Assembly (NCBI RefSeq): GCF_900169075.1
Contig: NZ_LT827015.1
Span: 930,001-994,000 of the forward strand
DNA length: 64,000 nt
Reading direction: 5' to 3'
From: Chryseobacterium phocaeense
GTDB lineage: Bacteria; Bacteroidota; Bacteroidia; Flavobacteriales; Weeksellaceae
Below, piece after piece: positions 10,707 through 19,871 of the stretch (the stretch's first letter is position 1; every line of letters starts with the position of its first letter). Below the pieces are notes generated by a model. The model was not told the DNA's origin. It did no database searches and worked only from the letters and a program-made list of their open reading frames with translations. The position numbers and the translations under genes were made by a program.

Positions 10707-12596
10707 ATGAAAATACTAATTATAGGAGCTTTATCCACAGCTTCTCTTTATTTCGCACAAACCTATCCTGCTTCTGCCATTCCTGAAAATCTGAAGAAGA
10801 ATGCGGATGTGGTCATCAGAAAGAACTTTACAACCGTTCAGATTAATAAAATTGATGAAATAAAATACCAGTATAACAAAGTAATCACTGTTCTTAATAA
10901 AGATGGTGACGATAAAGCGCCCGTCTATATTCCCTACGAAAAAGGAGATCATATTTCTGACGTAAAAGTTACCATTTATGACGAATCCGGGAAAAAGGTG
11001 AAAAGCTTTTCCAAATCTGATTTTGGAGATTTTGCGAATAACTCCCAGGGAACATTTTATTCGGACAGCAGGATCCTGGCATTATCATACACTTCAGCGT
11101 ATTATCCTTATACAATTGATTTCTCTTACCAGATTACGGATGAAAATACTATTTTCATGCCTGATTTTATGCCTTTTTATTCCCAGAACGTTTCTTTGGA
11201 AGAAGCGCAGTTTAAAATAATCAATACATCAGGAATTGATCTTAAGACGAAAATTTACCCTTCGAAATATAACTATGCTGCAGTTTCTGAGTCTGACAAC
11301 GGTAAAGAAAAAACATATTCCTATAAAAATGTTCCGGCAGTGGATGATGTGCAGATGCTTCCTCAGCCTGAAAAAATCTTACCCAAGGTAAGTTTTGCAC
11401 TAACAAAATTCAATCTTGAAGGAAAGAAGGGAGATTTAAATAACTGGACAGATTTCGGGACCTGGTATTATAATAACCTGGTAGAACCGGTTTCTGTATC
11501 TACTCCCGCCATTAAAGCGGAGATAGCTGCCCTGAAGCTTGAAGGATCTACGGAGGAGAAAGTAAAAAAGATCTATCAGTACATGCAGTCTAAAACCAGA
11601 TATATATTTGTAGCTTTAGGAATTGGAGGATGGCTTCCTATGCTTCCTGATGAGGTTCAGAAAAAAGGCTATGGAGACTGTAAAGGTCTTACCAATTATA
11701 TGAAAACCATGCTGAACGAAGCGGGAATTCCTTCTTACTACTGTGTAATCAATTCAGGATCATCTGATATTTCCTTTGATCCTGAATTTCCGTCCATGGG
11801 GGGAAACCACGCCATTCTGATGGTTCCAACCGATAAAGGAAATATCTGGCTAGAAAATACATCCCAGCAAATTGCATTTAATCATTTAAGTTACAATACT
11901 ACAGACCGGAATGTTCTGGCGGTTACGAAAAAAGGAATCGAACTGATCAACACCCCAAGCTATACTGCCGAACAAAATAAAGAAAAGCAGACTTTAAAAA
12001 TCAATCTTGCGGAAGATAACAGTATAAGTGGAGACATTCAGTTTGCATATACAGGAAGCCAGTATGATAGTAATCTGTCTTTTGCCTACCTGGCGCCTAA
12101 AGAGAGAACTGAAGCGGTAAAAAAACGCTTTGACGTACTGAATTTCGAAAAAGCAGAAATGAAAAACCTTATTAATGACAAAGATAATGCGGTGATTACA
12201 TTTGGTTTGGATTTTAAAGCCAGCAATTACTCCAAAACTGCGGGGAATAATTTAATTTTCAGGGCAGTACCTATTTTTACCAATAATTTTTACAAAACAG
12301 ATGAGAACAGGGAACTTCCGTTTGAAATAGGACAGTCTTTTCAGGACGAATATGAAATTGATTTTGCAATTCCGAAAAACTACAAAATTGATGAAGTTCC
12401 ACAAAATCTTCAGATCAACTCGGAATTTGGAACCTATACACTCACTTTCGTAAAAAACGGCGAATCATTAAAAGTGACCCGGTTTATTAAAATTAACAAA
12501 GGCCTGTTCCCAAAAGAAAAATATAATGAATATATAAGTTTCCGCAAAAAGACTTTAAACGGAGACAACGCTAAAATCTTATTAACCAAAATTTAA
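10707..12596 (+). CDS. DUF3857 / transglutaminase-like secreted protein with intact Cys-His pair (paralogue 2)
   Basis: The protein has 629 aa with a signal peptide (ALSTASLYFAQTYPAS). The N-terminal DUF3857 domain is followed by a transglutaminase-like core. The core carries KGYGDCKGLTNYMKTML with Cys325, GGNHAILMV with His368, and WLENTSQ with Glu383 where many relatives have Asp. This suggests a papain-like fold that could still be active. It is flanked at 47 bp and 8 bp by two paralogues that lack the Cys and His, so the three are probably cotranscribed. The substrate is unknown. A Glu in the third position may be normal for this subfamily; I cannot check that here. Confidence 0.85.
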   Translation: MKILIIGALSTASLYFAQTYPASAIPENLKKNADVVIRKNFTTVQINKIDEIKYQYNKVITVLNKDGDDKAPVYIPYEKGDHISDVKVTIYDESGKKVKSFSKSDFGDFANNSQGTFYSDSRILALSYTSAYYPYTIDFSYQITDENTIFMPDFMPFYSQNVSLEEAQFKIINTSGIDLKTKIYPSKYNYAAVSESDNGKEKTYSYKNVPAVDDVQMLPQPEKILPKVSFALTKFNLEGKKGDLNNWTDFGTWYYNNLVEPVSVSTPAIKAEIAALKLEGSTEEKVKKIYQYMQSKTRYIFVALGIGGWLPMLPDEVQKKGYGDCKGLTNYMKTMLNEAGIPSYYCVINSGSSDISFDPEFPSMGGNHAILMVPTDKGNIWLENTSQQIAFNHLSYNTTDRNVLAVTKKGIELINTPSYTAEQNKEKQTLKINLAEDNSISGDIQFAYTGSQYDSNLSFAYLAPKERTEAVKKRFDVLNFEKAEMKNLINDKDNAVITFGLDFKASNYSKTAGNNLIFRAVPIFTNNFYKTDENRELPFEIGQSFQDEYEIDFAIPKNYKIDEVPQNLQINSEFGTYTLTFVKNGESLKVTRFIKINKGLFPKEKYNEYISFRKKTLNGDNAKILLTKI

Positions 12597-12604
12597 ACAT
12601 AAAC

Positions 12605-14542
12605 ATGAAAAAAATATTTTTGGCTGCTTTCTGCTCAGGAATTTTGATCTGTGTCAACGGTCAGAAACATGAATTTTTGGATCCTCCGAAATTTAATGAT
12701 GCAGATTTAACCAAAGCAAAATCAGCACTTGATGAAAATGCACCGGCAGAAATCCTGTATAAATCCATCTATTTTGGAGTCGATACTTCTACCGGTGATC
12801 TCAGGAAAAAGGTTTTTTACAGAGTAAAGATTTACGATAAAGATAAAGCCGAAGACTGGTTGAATCTGGAGATTCCGCTTTATAAAAACTCCAAAGGTTC
12901 AGAAGAGGTTTTGAATAAAATGAAAGCTTTTGTATACAATCTCGAAAATGGAGCGGCCGTCCCGACAAAAGTGGATAAGAGTTCTAAATACAAGAGTAAA
13001 GAAAGTAAATACACTACCATTACCAAGTTTGCTTTTCCTAATGTGAAAAACGGTTCTGTCATAGAATACCAGTATGAGGTTTTATCTCCGTTTCTATATG
13101 CTGTCCCACAGATTATCATCGAATCGGATACCCCTTCTTTATATACCGAATACATTCTGGAAGCTCCTATAAATATTGCGTATAACGTAAACTATACCGG
13201 GTCTCTGATGCCAAAATACAGAGTGGTAGAGGACAAAAGCATGTACGGAATGGATTTCAAGACGTACAGATTCGGATATGAAAATCTCAAAGGGTTTAAA
13301 ACCGAAAAATTCGTCAATAATGATAGGAATTACCGGACAAAAATAAGCGCAGAGTTGCATTCTACCAATTTCGGGGAGCTTAAAAAGCATTCCTCTTCCT
13401 GGGATGAAATTAAGGATCAGCTCTATAAAGATGAAGATTTCGGACTGGAATTGAAAAAGACAAAGTTGGCCAAGGAAAATATGCCCGCTGCAGTGGCCGG
13501 TTTAAGCTCAGATACTGAAAAAGCAGACGCCATCTTCAATTATGTAAAAAATACCTTTACATGGAATAAAGACCGTGGAATTTACACGGAAGAAGGAATA
13601 AAAAAACTGTTGGAAACCAAAACAGGAAATGCAGCTGAAATCAATCTCTTTTTGATCATGATGCTTAGAGAAGCCGGTCTGAAAGCAGATCCACTCGTAA
13701 TTTCAACAGTAGATAATGGCATGATCAATTTAATGTCCCCAAGTATTGTCAGCATGAATTTTGTGCTGGCTGCCGTTCAATTAAAAGAAGGACTGAATTT
13801 ATATGATGCCACTTCAAGACAGTCGTCCATGAATAATCTGCCTCCGAGAGACTGGAATCAGTATGGTGTTCTGATGGCCAAAGAAAAGGCATCCCTCATG
13901 CAGATGGGCAACACAACAAACAGCTTTACCTATCTTACCACAGAAGCCAAGATTAATGAAGACGGAAGTATTTCCGGAACCTATTCCGATAAAGATACAG
14001 GTTCCTATGCCATGTTTGCGAAAGAAAGTTATGACGAAAATGCTGAAAAATATAAAAAGCAGTACAAAGACAACTTTTCAATAGATTTTACCGGAATTGA
14101 TTCCAAAGCTTTAGATAATGGTGATTTTGAAAGTACCATGAAATTTACTTCAGACAACCTGATTGATAAGGTAGGAAAGAAAATGATCATTAATCCGATG
14201 CTGTTCCTTAGCAAAAACTCTAATGAATTTGACCAGGCAGAAGAAAGAAAATATCAGATAGATTTCATTTCTTCTTTCACCAGAGTAAAAAAAGTGACCC
14301 TGGAAATCCCGGAAGGTTATGTGATAGAATCGATGCCGAAAAGCAAGAAAATCATTACCCAGGACAAAGAGATCGAATACAGCTACGTTGCTGAACAGAA
14401 AGGCAATAAACTGGAAGTGGTTTCTACCACCAAAATTGGCAGCCCGGATTATCCTAAAGAATATTATCCGGCATTCAAACAGATCTGGGAAACGGCTTCC
14501 AAATCTGAAAATCAGGTCGTAAGCCTGATTAAAAAACAGTAA
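12605..14542 (+). CDS. DUF3857 / transglutaminase-like secreted protein lacking the catalytic Cys (paralogue 3)
   Basis: The protein has 645 aa with a clean signal peptide (MKKIFLAAFCSGILICVNGQ). Its domain layout matches paralogue 1. The active-site strand reads KTGNAAEINLFLIMMLREAG, with Ala343 at the Cys position, and the His position reads SMNFVLAAVQ. It starts 8 bp after paralogue 2 and ends just before the hairpin at 14574, closing the operon. Similarity to paralogue 1 runs through the whole length, so those two are probably a duplication, with the Cys-containing gene more distant. Function unknown. Confidence 0.85.
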   Translation: MKKIFLAAFCSGILICVNGQKHEFLDPPKFNDADLTKAKSALDENAPAEILYKSIYFGVDTSTGDLRKKVFYRVKIYDKDKAEDWLNLEIPLYKNSKGSEEVLNKMKAFVYNLENGAAVPTKVDKSSKYKSKESKYTTITKFAFPNVKNGSVIEYQYEVLSPFLYAVPQIIIESDTPSLYTEYILEAPINIAYNVNYTGSLMPKYRVVEDKSMYGMDFKTYRFGYENLKGFKTEKFVNNDRNYRTKISAELHSTNFGELKKHSSSWDEIKDQLYKDEDFGLELKKTKLAKENMPAAVAGLSSDTEKADAIFNYVKNTFTWNKDRGIYTEEGIKKLLETKTGNAAEINLFLIMMLREAGLKADPLVISTVDNGMINLMSPSIVSMNFVLAAVQLKEGLNLYDATSRQSSMNNLPPRDWNQYGVLMAKEKASLMQMGNTTNSFTYLTTEAKINEDGSISGTYSDKDTGSYAMFAKESYDENAEKYKKQYKDNFSIDFTGIDSKALDNGDFESTMKFTSDNLIDKVGKKMIINPMLFLSKNSNEFDQAEERKYQIDFISSFTRVKKVTLEIPEGYVIESMPKSKKIITQDKEIEYSYVAEQKGNKLEVVSTTKIGSPDYPKEYYPAFKQIWETASKSENQVVSLIKKQ

Positions 14543-14562
14543 TTTTTTTAAATAGATTAAAA

Positions 14563-14598
14563 TAATTTTGCAGAACCATTCATTTTTGAATGGTTTTT
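14563..14598 (+). promoter_or_regulatory. -7 box followed at once by a terminator-like hairpin
   Basis: TAATTTTG at 14563-14570 fits TAnnTTTG. Four nt later a perfect 9-bp stem AACCATTCA/TGAATGGTT begins (14574-14582 with 14587-14595), with a TTTT loop and a T-rich tail. The hairpin can terminate the DUF3857 operon. If the box is used, the same hairpin would be the 5' end of the lipoprotein mRNA starting at 14624. Confidence 0.55.
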
Positions 14599-14623
14599 GC
14601 ATTCATACTGGAAAATTAAAATT

Positions 14624-15448
14624 ATGAAAAACACAATTGCCGTTCTGGCAGTTTCTTCATTGCTTGCTTTTTCAGCCTGTAAAAAAGGAGAAAACACAGC
14701 ACCTTCTGGTAAAACAGAAACATCCCAACCGGAAAAATTTGTAGTAGACTCCGTAAAAGTAAATGATTCCACCAGGATTGGGGATTCGCTGAAGGTAGCT
14801 TTCACCTCCAAACTTCTTATTTTTCCAACTTTGAAAGACAAAAAACTGCTGGACAGTATCTATTTTCATAATCAGGGGATCAAAGACTTTTCCAAACAAG
14901 GACTGGAAGCGTATCTGGATAAAGCGAAAAATGAATATTTTAATTCTATAAAAAGCGACAGCAAGGACTGGCTTTCAGACATTCCCTACGCCCAGGACTG
15001 GTATTCGAGTTCACATATGAACCTGATCTCCAATGAAAACGGCTATATGCATATTGAATATGTAGGAAGTTCATATGAAGGAGGAGCCCACGATAATTAT
15101 GGTTTCTCCGAAAGGGTTTTTGACCTCAAAAACAATAAAAAACTGGAGCTTCAGGATATCACTTCGATGCCCAAAGCCAAACTTGAAGCTTTACTGATGA
15201 AAAACATCAACACTGTAAAAAGCGGAACAACAGACAGTGAAGGAGAGGTGAAAAATTCTGAAATGCTCCTGGTTGAAGTGATTCCGGCAAGCAATAATTT
15301 TTATTTTGATCAGAAAAACCTGTATTTTCATTACAGCCCTTATGAAATCGCAGCATTTGCGGCAGGAGATATTGTGATTCCTGTTTCCTGGAAAGAGCTG
15401 GAAGGTACACTGAACAACGAATTTAAAGAAAGAATGAAAATAAAGTAA
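14624..15448 (+). CDS. Lipoprotein with DUF3298 / RsiV-like domain
   Basis: I start this gene at 14624 (MKNTIAVLAVSSLLAFSAC), which gives a textbook lipoprotein signal with lipobox FSAC. The in-frame ATG at 14597 lies in the upstream hairpin region and would bury the signal. The mature part (274 aa in all) has a Lys/Glu/Ser-rich linker, then a domain with SYEGGAHDNYG and a C-terminal PYEIAAFAAGDIVIPVSW segment. The latter pattern is typical of the DUF3298/RsiV family, a fold seen in lysozyme-binding anti-sigma factors and other secreted proteins. No sigma factor is nearby, so the function is open. Confidence 0.8.
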   Translation: MKNTIAVLAVSSLLAFSACKKGENTAPSGKTETSQPEKFVVDSVKVNDSTRIGDSLKVAFTSKLLIFPTLKDKKLLDSIYFHNQGIKDFSKQGLEAYLDKAKNEYFNSIKSDSKDWLSDIPYAQDWYSSSHMNLISNENGYMHIEYVGSSYEGGAHDNYGFSERVFDLKNNKKLELQDITSMPKAKLEALLMKNINTVKSGTTDSEGEVKNSEMLLVEVIPASNNFYFDQKNLYFHYSPYEIAAFAAGDIVIPVSWKELEGTLNNEFKERMKIK

Positions 15449-15452
15449 ATTT

Positions 15453-15487
15453 AATGCTTCCGGATGCGGAAGCATTTTTTATTTTTG
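15453..15487 (+). terminator. Intrinsic terminator fused to a -7 promoter box
   Basis: A 10-bp perfect stem AATGCTTCCG/CGGAAGCATT (15453-15462 with 15467-15476) with loop GATG is followed by TTTT. The end of the T-run merges into TATTTTTG at 15480-15487, a consensus -7 box that ends only 5 nt before the ATG of the lipid kinase at 15493. Confidence 0.8.
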
Positions 15488-15492
15488 CGGTA

Positions 15493-16344
15493 ATGGAAAA
15501 AGTAGCTTTTATTATCAATCCTTTTTCGGCCAAAAAGAACTATCAGCCCTTTCTTGAAGAACTCAGAAAGAAGGTAGACCGCCCGTCGTATTATATTTCA
15601 GACTCTATAGCCGGGACCGATGATTTTATCCGGGAGCGGTTTGACAAAGTGGATATATTTGTTGCGATCGGAGGTGATGGAACGATTTCCACCGTGGCCA
15701 GAAATCTGATCAATACAGATAAAATTCTGGCTATATTCCCGGCAGGATCAGGAAATGGCTTTTCAAATGAGACCAGATTCAATAAAAATCTTGACGAACT
15801 TTTAGAAAAAATAAGGGCAAAGTCCTTCAGGAAAATAGATACTTTTACAGTCAATGACAGATTGTCTATCAATGTTTCCGGAACCGGATTTGATGGAAAA
15901 GTGGTGAAAGAGTTTGAAAAAACCAGCCGCGGATTCAAAAATTACATTAAAGTTTCGCTGAAAACTTTCTTTAACTATAAACCAATAAAAGTTAAATTCT
16001 TTGATGAAGCCTATCAGCAGTACAACGGGAAATACCTGATGCTGAATATTGCCAATACCCGCCAGTTCGGAAACAACGCGTATATTGCTCCCAATGCCAG
16101 CAAAAGTGACGGTTTGGTAGATATGGTTCTGGTTAAAAAATTTCCGCTGACCTATTCCGCGCTGTTTGCCTTCAGGATGTTCACGAAAAGGCTTAAAGAT
16201 GACGAATATGTAACTTATCTTCCCGTTTCCGAAATTTCTTTTAAAGTCAATACCAAAAACTGGCATCTGGATGGAGAGTTTAATAAAATAAAATCCCCGA
16301 TTCATGTGAAAGTGCTGCCTGCCAGTTTGAATATTCTGGTTTAA
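15493..16344 (+). CDS. Diacylglycerol/lipid kinase family protein (YegS/DgkB-like)
   Basis: Predicted ATP-dependent lipid kinase of the DAGK catalytic family, 283 aa, probably cytoplasmic at the membrane face. It has the nucleotide-binding GGDGTISTVARNL motif (Gly60-Thr64) and PAGSGNGFSNE (about 83-93), then a beta-sandwich C-terminal domain ending with an HLDGE motif (HLDGEFNKIKSPIHV). I use ATG 15493 because the in-frame ATG at 15454 lies inside the terminator stem of the previous gene. The promoter box at 15480-15487 leaves almost no 5' UTR. The lipid substrate (diacylglycerol, sphingoid base or other) cannot be told from sequence; Chryseobacterium relatives contain sphingolipids. Confidence 0.85.
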   Translation: MEKVAFIINPFSAKKNYQPFLEELRKKVDRPSYYISDSIAGTDDFIRERFDKVDIFVAIGGDGTISTVARNLINTDKILAIFPAGSGNGFSNETRFNKNLDELLEKIRAKSFRKIDTFTVNDRLSINVSGTGFDGKVVKEFEKTSRGFKNYIKVSLKTFFNYKPIKVKFFDEAYQQYNGKYLMLNIANTRQFGNNAYIAPNASKSDGLVDMVLVKKFPLTYSALFAFRMFTKRLKDDEYVTYLPVSEISFKVNTKNWHLDGEFNKIKSPIHVKVLPASLNILV

Positions 16345-16346
16345 AA

Positions 16347-16402
16347 TTCAAGGTTCAAGGTTTAAGGTTTAAGGTTCAAAATTTAAGGTTTAAAGTTTAA
16401 TG
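16347..16402 (+). repeat. TTYAARG heptamer array (8 units)
   Basis: Eight consecutive 7-bp units fit or nearly fit TTYAARG (TTCAAGG, TTCAAGG, TTTAAGG, TTTAAGG, TTCAAAA, TTTAAGG, TTTAAAG, TTTAATG). The array starts 2 nt after the stop codon of the lipid kinase gene. Similar arrays lie at 33441-33517 and, on the other strand, 48999-49047. Confidence 0.9.
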
Positions 16403-16499
16403 TTTACTAAAGAAGGCGGAAGAAGTAGGATGGTAGGATTATTTCAGGTTAATTGGTCGTAAACTTCCCTCATCCAGCTTCAAACTTCCATCTTTCCAA

Positions 16500-17780
16500 T
16501 CAAACTTCCAGCTTCTTCTCTATCTCACCGGGATGATCCAGACAGTACTGCAGCTGGTTTTTATCAAGCTGTTTTTCCCAGTTAGCCACCACTACTGTTG
16601 CCACTGAATTTCCAACAACATTCGTTAAAGCCCGGCATTCACTCATGAATTTGTCAATTCCCAGAATCAGGGTCATTCCTGCAATTGGAATTTCAGGAAC
16701 TACGGCTAATGTTGCTGCAAGAGTTACAAATCCTGCCCCCGTAACGCCCGCCGCTCCTTTTGAACTTAACATGGCCACCAGAAGAAGCATCAGCTGTTTT
16801 TCCAGCGGAAGATGAATATTGAGGGCCTGTGCAATAAAAAGAGAGGCCAGTGTCATATAAATATTGGTTCCGTCCAGGTTGAAAGAGTATCCGGTAGGAA
16901 CCACAAGCCCTACAATAGCCCTTGAACAGCCTGCCTTTTCAAGTTTTTCCATAATTCCCGGAAGGGCAGATTCTGAGGAGCTGGTTCCTAAAACCAATAA
17001 TAGCTCCTCTTTCAGGTAAAACATCAGTTTGAAAATATTAAATCCGTTGTACCAGGCTACTGCTCCCAGAACAAGAATAACAAAAAGGATGGATGTAATG
17101 TAAAATGTTCCGACCAAAAATATCAGATTCAGAACAGAATGAAGGCCGTATTTTCCTATTGTAAAGGCCATTGCTCCAAAAGCTCCGATCGGCGCCAGCT
17201 TCATGAGCATATGCACAATTTTAAAAACCGGGGTGGACAGATCCTGCAGGAAATCAGTGACTTTCTGACTTTTTTCTTTCGTTAAAACCAGTGCAATTCC
17301 CATTAAAATGGCTACCAGCAAGACCTGCAGTATGTTTTCACCAACCAGCGGACTGAAAAGGGTTTCAGGAATAATATTCATGATAAAACCGGTCAGGGTA
17401 GTATCGTGGGCTTTCTGCTGATATTGGGATACATCACCGGAAAGGGTGGCCGGATCAATATTCAGGCCGTGTCCCGGCTGTAAAAGATTTCCAACGACGA
17501 GTCCAATAATCAGGGCTAAAGTTGAGAACGTAAAGAAATAGATCATTGATTTTACGGCGATACGTCCTACTTTTTTAAGATCCGTCATATGCGCAATTCC
17601 TAAAGTAAGCGTGATGAAAATCACCGGAGCAATGATCATTTTCACCAGTTTGATAAATCCGTCACCCAGGGGTTTCATTTTTTCGCCCAGTTCAGGATAA
17701 AATCTCCCTAAAAGGATACCGGCCGCTATGGCAATAATCACCTGAAAATAAAGCTGATGATAGAATTGTTTTGCTTTCAA
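16500..17780 (-). CDS. dctA: C4-dicarboxylate/H+ or Na+ symporter DctA
   Basis: Inner-membrane transporter of the DAACS family for succinate, fumarate and malate uptake. The protein has 426 aa and stays close to enterobacterial DctA throughout: [20 protein letters not shown] at the N terminus, [20 protein letters not shown], the re-entrant loop motif [33 protein letters not shown], and [19 protein letters not shown], with [15 protein letters not shown] before the last helix. About eight transmembrane segments and two hairpin loops are present. It is monocistronic on the minus strand, and its 3' end abuts a CTTCC-rich repeat (about 16465-16515). Confidence 0.95.
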   Translation of the reverse strand: MKAKQFYHQLYFQVIIAIAAGILLGRFYPELGEKMKPLGDGFIKLVKMIIAPVIFITLTLGIAHMTDLKKVGRIAVKSMIYFFTFSTLALIIGLVVGNLLQPGHGLNIDPATLSGDVSQYQQKAHDTTLTGFIMNIIPETLFSPLVGENILQVLLVAILMGIALVLTKEKSQKVTDFLQDLSTPVFKIVHMLMKLAPIGAFGAMAFTIGKYGLHSVLNLIFLVGTFYITSILFVILVLGAVAWYNGFNIFKLMFYLKEELLLVLGTSSSESALPGIMEKLEKAGCSRAIVGLVVPTGYSFNLDGTNIYMTLASLFIAQALNIHLPLEKQLMLLLVAMLSSKGAAGVTGAGFVTLAATLAVVPEIPIAGMTLILGIDKFMSECRALTNVVGNSVATVVVANWEKQLDKNQLQYCLDHPGEIEKKLEV

Positions 17781-18158
17781 AAGATCTTTTTTAGATTACA
17801 GGCGGTGAAATTAAGAATTTTCATCTTAAAACATGACAAAAGTCAGTTGAAATTCATGATGGAAGAAAGTGAGGCGGAAGATGGAGGTTCTGCAAGTTCA
17901 GGATAACAATAGAAACAAAAATGCTTCGTGAACCCGTTCGCAGATCTTCTCTCTGTGCTCAGCATGGCATTCTAAACTTTACAGTCCCTTATTTAGAAAT
18001 GTCATGCTGAGCGGAGTCGAAGCATCTTCATACTCTTAAAAGCTTAAAATTTCTTAATATTTAAATCTAAACATCAGAAATCAGCTTCATCTGCAAGATC
18101 AGCGAGAGATTTAGCCACAGAGCTTTAAAAAAAATTTAGATAAAATCCTTAATCTGAA
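17781..18158. other. Gene-free stretch holding a large imperfect inverted repeat
   Basis: No coding frame is supported in these 378 bp between dctA and ggt. A GGAAG-rich patch lies at about 17860-17895. A long inverted repeat occupies about 17920-18027: ATGCTTCG (17921-17928) faces CGAAGCAT (18018-18025), and GCTCAGCATGGCATTCTAAA (17957-17976) faces TTTAGAAATGTCATGCTGAGC (17992-18012) with one bulge. The right arm, TCATGCTGAGCGGAGTCGAA, resembles a palindromic repeat I know from intergenic DNA of many Bacteroidota. Confidence 0.7.
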
Positions 18159-19847
18159 TTATTCCACCGCCACTGAATCATCCCCGCGGCCGTCTGCCAC
18201 CGCATGAATATTTCCGTTCTCATCCATCAGGATAAGTTCTGTTTTTCCGATGTATTTTATTTTTTCAATAACGTAATTCTTGCTTTTTAGTGCTGCAATT
18301 GTACTTTCAGGGAAATTATTTTCAACGGTGATTTTTTCCGGAAGCCACTGGTGGTGAAATTTCGGGGCATTCACTGAAATATTGGCGTTCAGTTTAAAAT
18401 CAACCACATTCACGATAGATTGGTATACAGATGTAGGAATGGTAGTTCCTCCGGGTGTGCCCACTACCATATAAGGTTTTCCGTTTTTAAGCAGAATGGT
18501 AGGGGTCATGGACGAGAGCATTCTTTTATTCGGCTGGATGGAATTGGCTTCCCCGCCAACGGCTCCGAACATATTCGGAACACCTGGTTTTACCGAAAAA
18601 TCATCCATTTCATTATTTAAAAAGAAGCCTGCTCCGGAAACCACAACTTTACTTCCGTAATATCCGTTAAGGGTGGTCGTCACAGAAGCGGCATTTCCGT
18701 CTTTATCAATCACGGAAATATGAGTGGTTTGTGTTGATTCTTTAGGCTGGCTGATGATTTTTCCTACTTCTGAGCTTGGGGTGGCTTTACTGAAACTGAA
18801 ACTTTTCCATCTGTTTTTTAAATAAGAATCAGAGGTCAGGTAAGCGGTTTTATCCTCAATAAAATCCGGATCACCCATGTATTCTGCACGGTCTGCAAAA
18901 GCTCTTCTTTCGGCTTCGGTCATGATTTGTACGGCTTCAGTAGAGTTTTGCTGGTATTTTTCAAGATTTTCATAACCGGCCATCGTCAGCATTTGAGCAA
19001 GAAGGACGCCGCCGCTGGATGGAAGGGGCATGGTAACCACACGGCTTCCTTTATAATCAAATTCCAAAGGTTTTCTTTCTGCTGCTTTATAGTTTTTAAG
19101 ATCCTGCAAAGTGATAATTCCTTTTCCTTTTTTCATTTCAGCCACCATTAAATCGGCTGTTTTACCTTCATAGAATCCTTTGGCCCCTAGCTTCTGAATT
19201 AATCTCAGCGTTCCAGCCAGTTCTTTCTGAACCAGGATATCACCGGCTTTCCATGGAGTGTCCTTTACAAAAGCAATAGCTGACTGGTTATGTTTCAGGA
19301 AATTTTCTTTGTGGGTATTCAGCATATTGGCTTCCATCTCTGTAATGGCAAATCCTTTTTCTGCCAGGTCTATAGCAGGCTGGATGATTTTTTCCATGGG
19401 AAGCTTACAGTATTTTAAGGTGGCAAAAAATCCGGCGATGCTTCCCGGTATGCCTACGGCAAGTCTTCCGTTTTGGGAGAGGTCTGTGTCAGCTTTTCCG
19501 TTTTTATCGACATACATGTCCCTGGATGCCTTCGCGGGTGCTGTTTCCCGGTAATCCAGCGTGAATTTTTCCCCGGTATTCTTTACCCCCACTAAAAAAC
19601 CGCCACCGCCAATATTTCCTGCCTGAGGATATACCACGGCAAGGGCATACTGGGTCGCTACAATCGCATCATAGGCATTTCCGCCCATCTTCATGATCTG
19701 TGTTCCGGCTTCGCTGGCGAGAGGATGTGCCGAGACTACCACGCCTTTATTTTTTACCTTTACTTCTTTAACGATATTGAAATCTGTGAACTGTGCCTGA
19801 TATACAGTACCCATCAACAGAATCGCCGCAATAAAAAGCTTCTTCAT
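18159..19847 (-). CDS. ggt: Gamma-glutamyltranspeptidase
   Basis: Periplasmic N-terminal-nucleophile hydrolase that cleaves and transfers the gamma-glutamyl group of glutathione and related peptides. The protein has 562 aa with a signal peptide ending VYQAQ. The large subunit shows AVVYPQAGNIGGGGFLV and the LDYRETAPA substrate motif (Arg100). Autocleavage is expected between Gln373 and Thr374 in STQTTHISVIDKDG, making Thr374 the nucleophile of the small subunit. The small subunit also has NNEMDDFSVKPG and SSMTPTI, and PGGTTIPTS forms the oxyanion region. A -7 box TAATTTTG lies on the minus strand at 19871-19864, 16 nt before the ATG. Monocistronic. Confidence 0.95.
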   Translation of the reverse strand: MKKLFIAAILLMGTVYQAQFTDFNIVKEVKVKNKGVVVSAHPLASEAGTQIMKMGGNAYDAIVATQYALAVVYPQAGNIGGGGFLVGVKNTGEKFTLDYRETAPAKASRDMYVDKNGKADTDLSQNGRLAVGIPGSIAGFFATLKYCKLPMEKIIQPAIDLAEKGFAITEMEANMLNTHKENFLKHNQSAIAFVKDTPWKAGDILVQKELAGTLRLIQKLGAKGFYEGKTADLMVAEMKKGKGIITLQDLKNYKAAERKPLEFDYKGSRVVTMPLPSSGGVLLAQMLTMAGYENLEKYQQNSTEAVQIMTEAERRAFADRAEYMGDPDFIEDKTAYLTSDSYLKNRWKSFSFSKATPSSEVGKIISQPKESTQTTHISVIDKDGNAASVTTTLNGYYGSKVVVSGAGFFLNNEMDDFSVKPGVPNMFGAVGGEANSIQPNKRMLSSMTPTILLKNGKPYMVVGTPGGTTIPTSVYQSIVNVVDFKLNANISVNAPKFHHQWLPEKITVENNFPESTIAALKSKNYVIEKIKYIGKTELILMDENGNIHAVADGRGDDSVAVE

Positions 19848-19863
19848 AAGAATTTGTTTAAAG

Positions 19864-19871
19864 CAAAATTA
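19864..19871 (-). promoter_or_regulatory. -7 box of ggt
   Basis: The minus strand reads TAATTTTG, fitting TAnnTTTG, 16 nt upstream of the ggt ATG at 19847. No -33 partner was identified. Confidence 0.45.

Noticed and set aside
14597..14623. Upstream start for the DUF3298-type lipoprotein
   Set aside because: It would bury the lipoprotein signal peptide behind nine atypical residues and begin beside the hairpin.
15454..15492. Upstream start for the lipid kinase (13 extra residues)
   Set aside because: This segment is the terminator stem of the previous gene plus the -7 box; ATG 15493 gives the normal family start.
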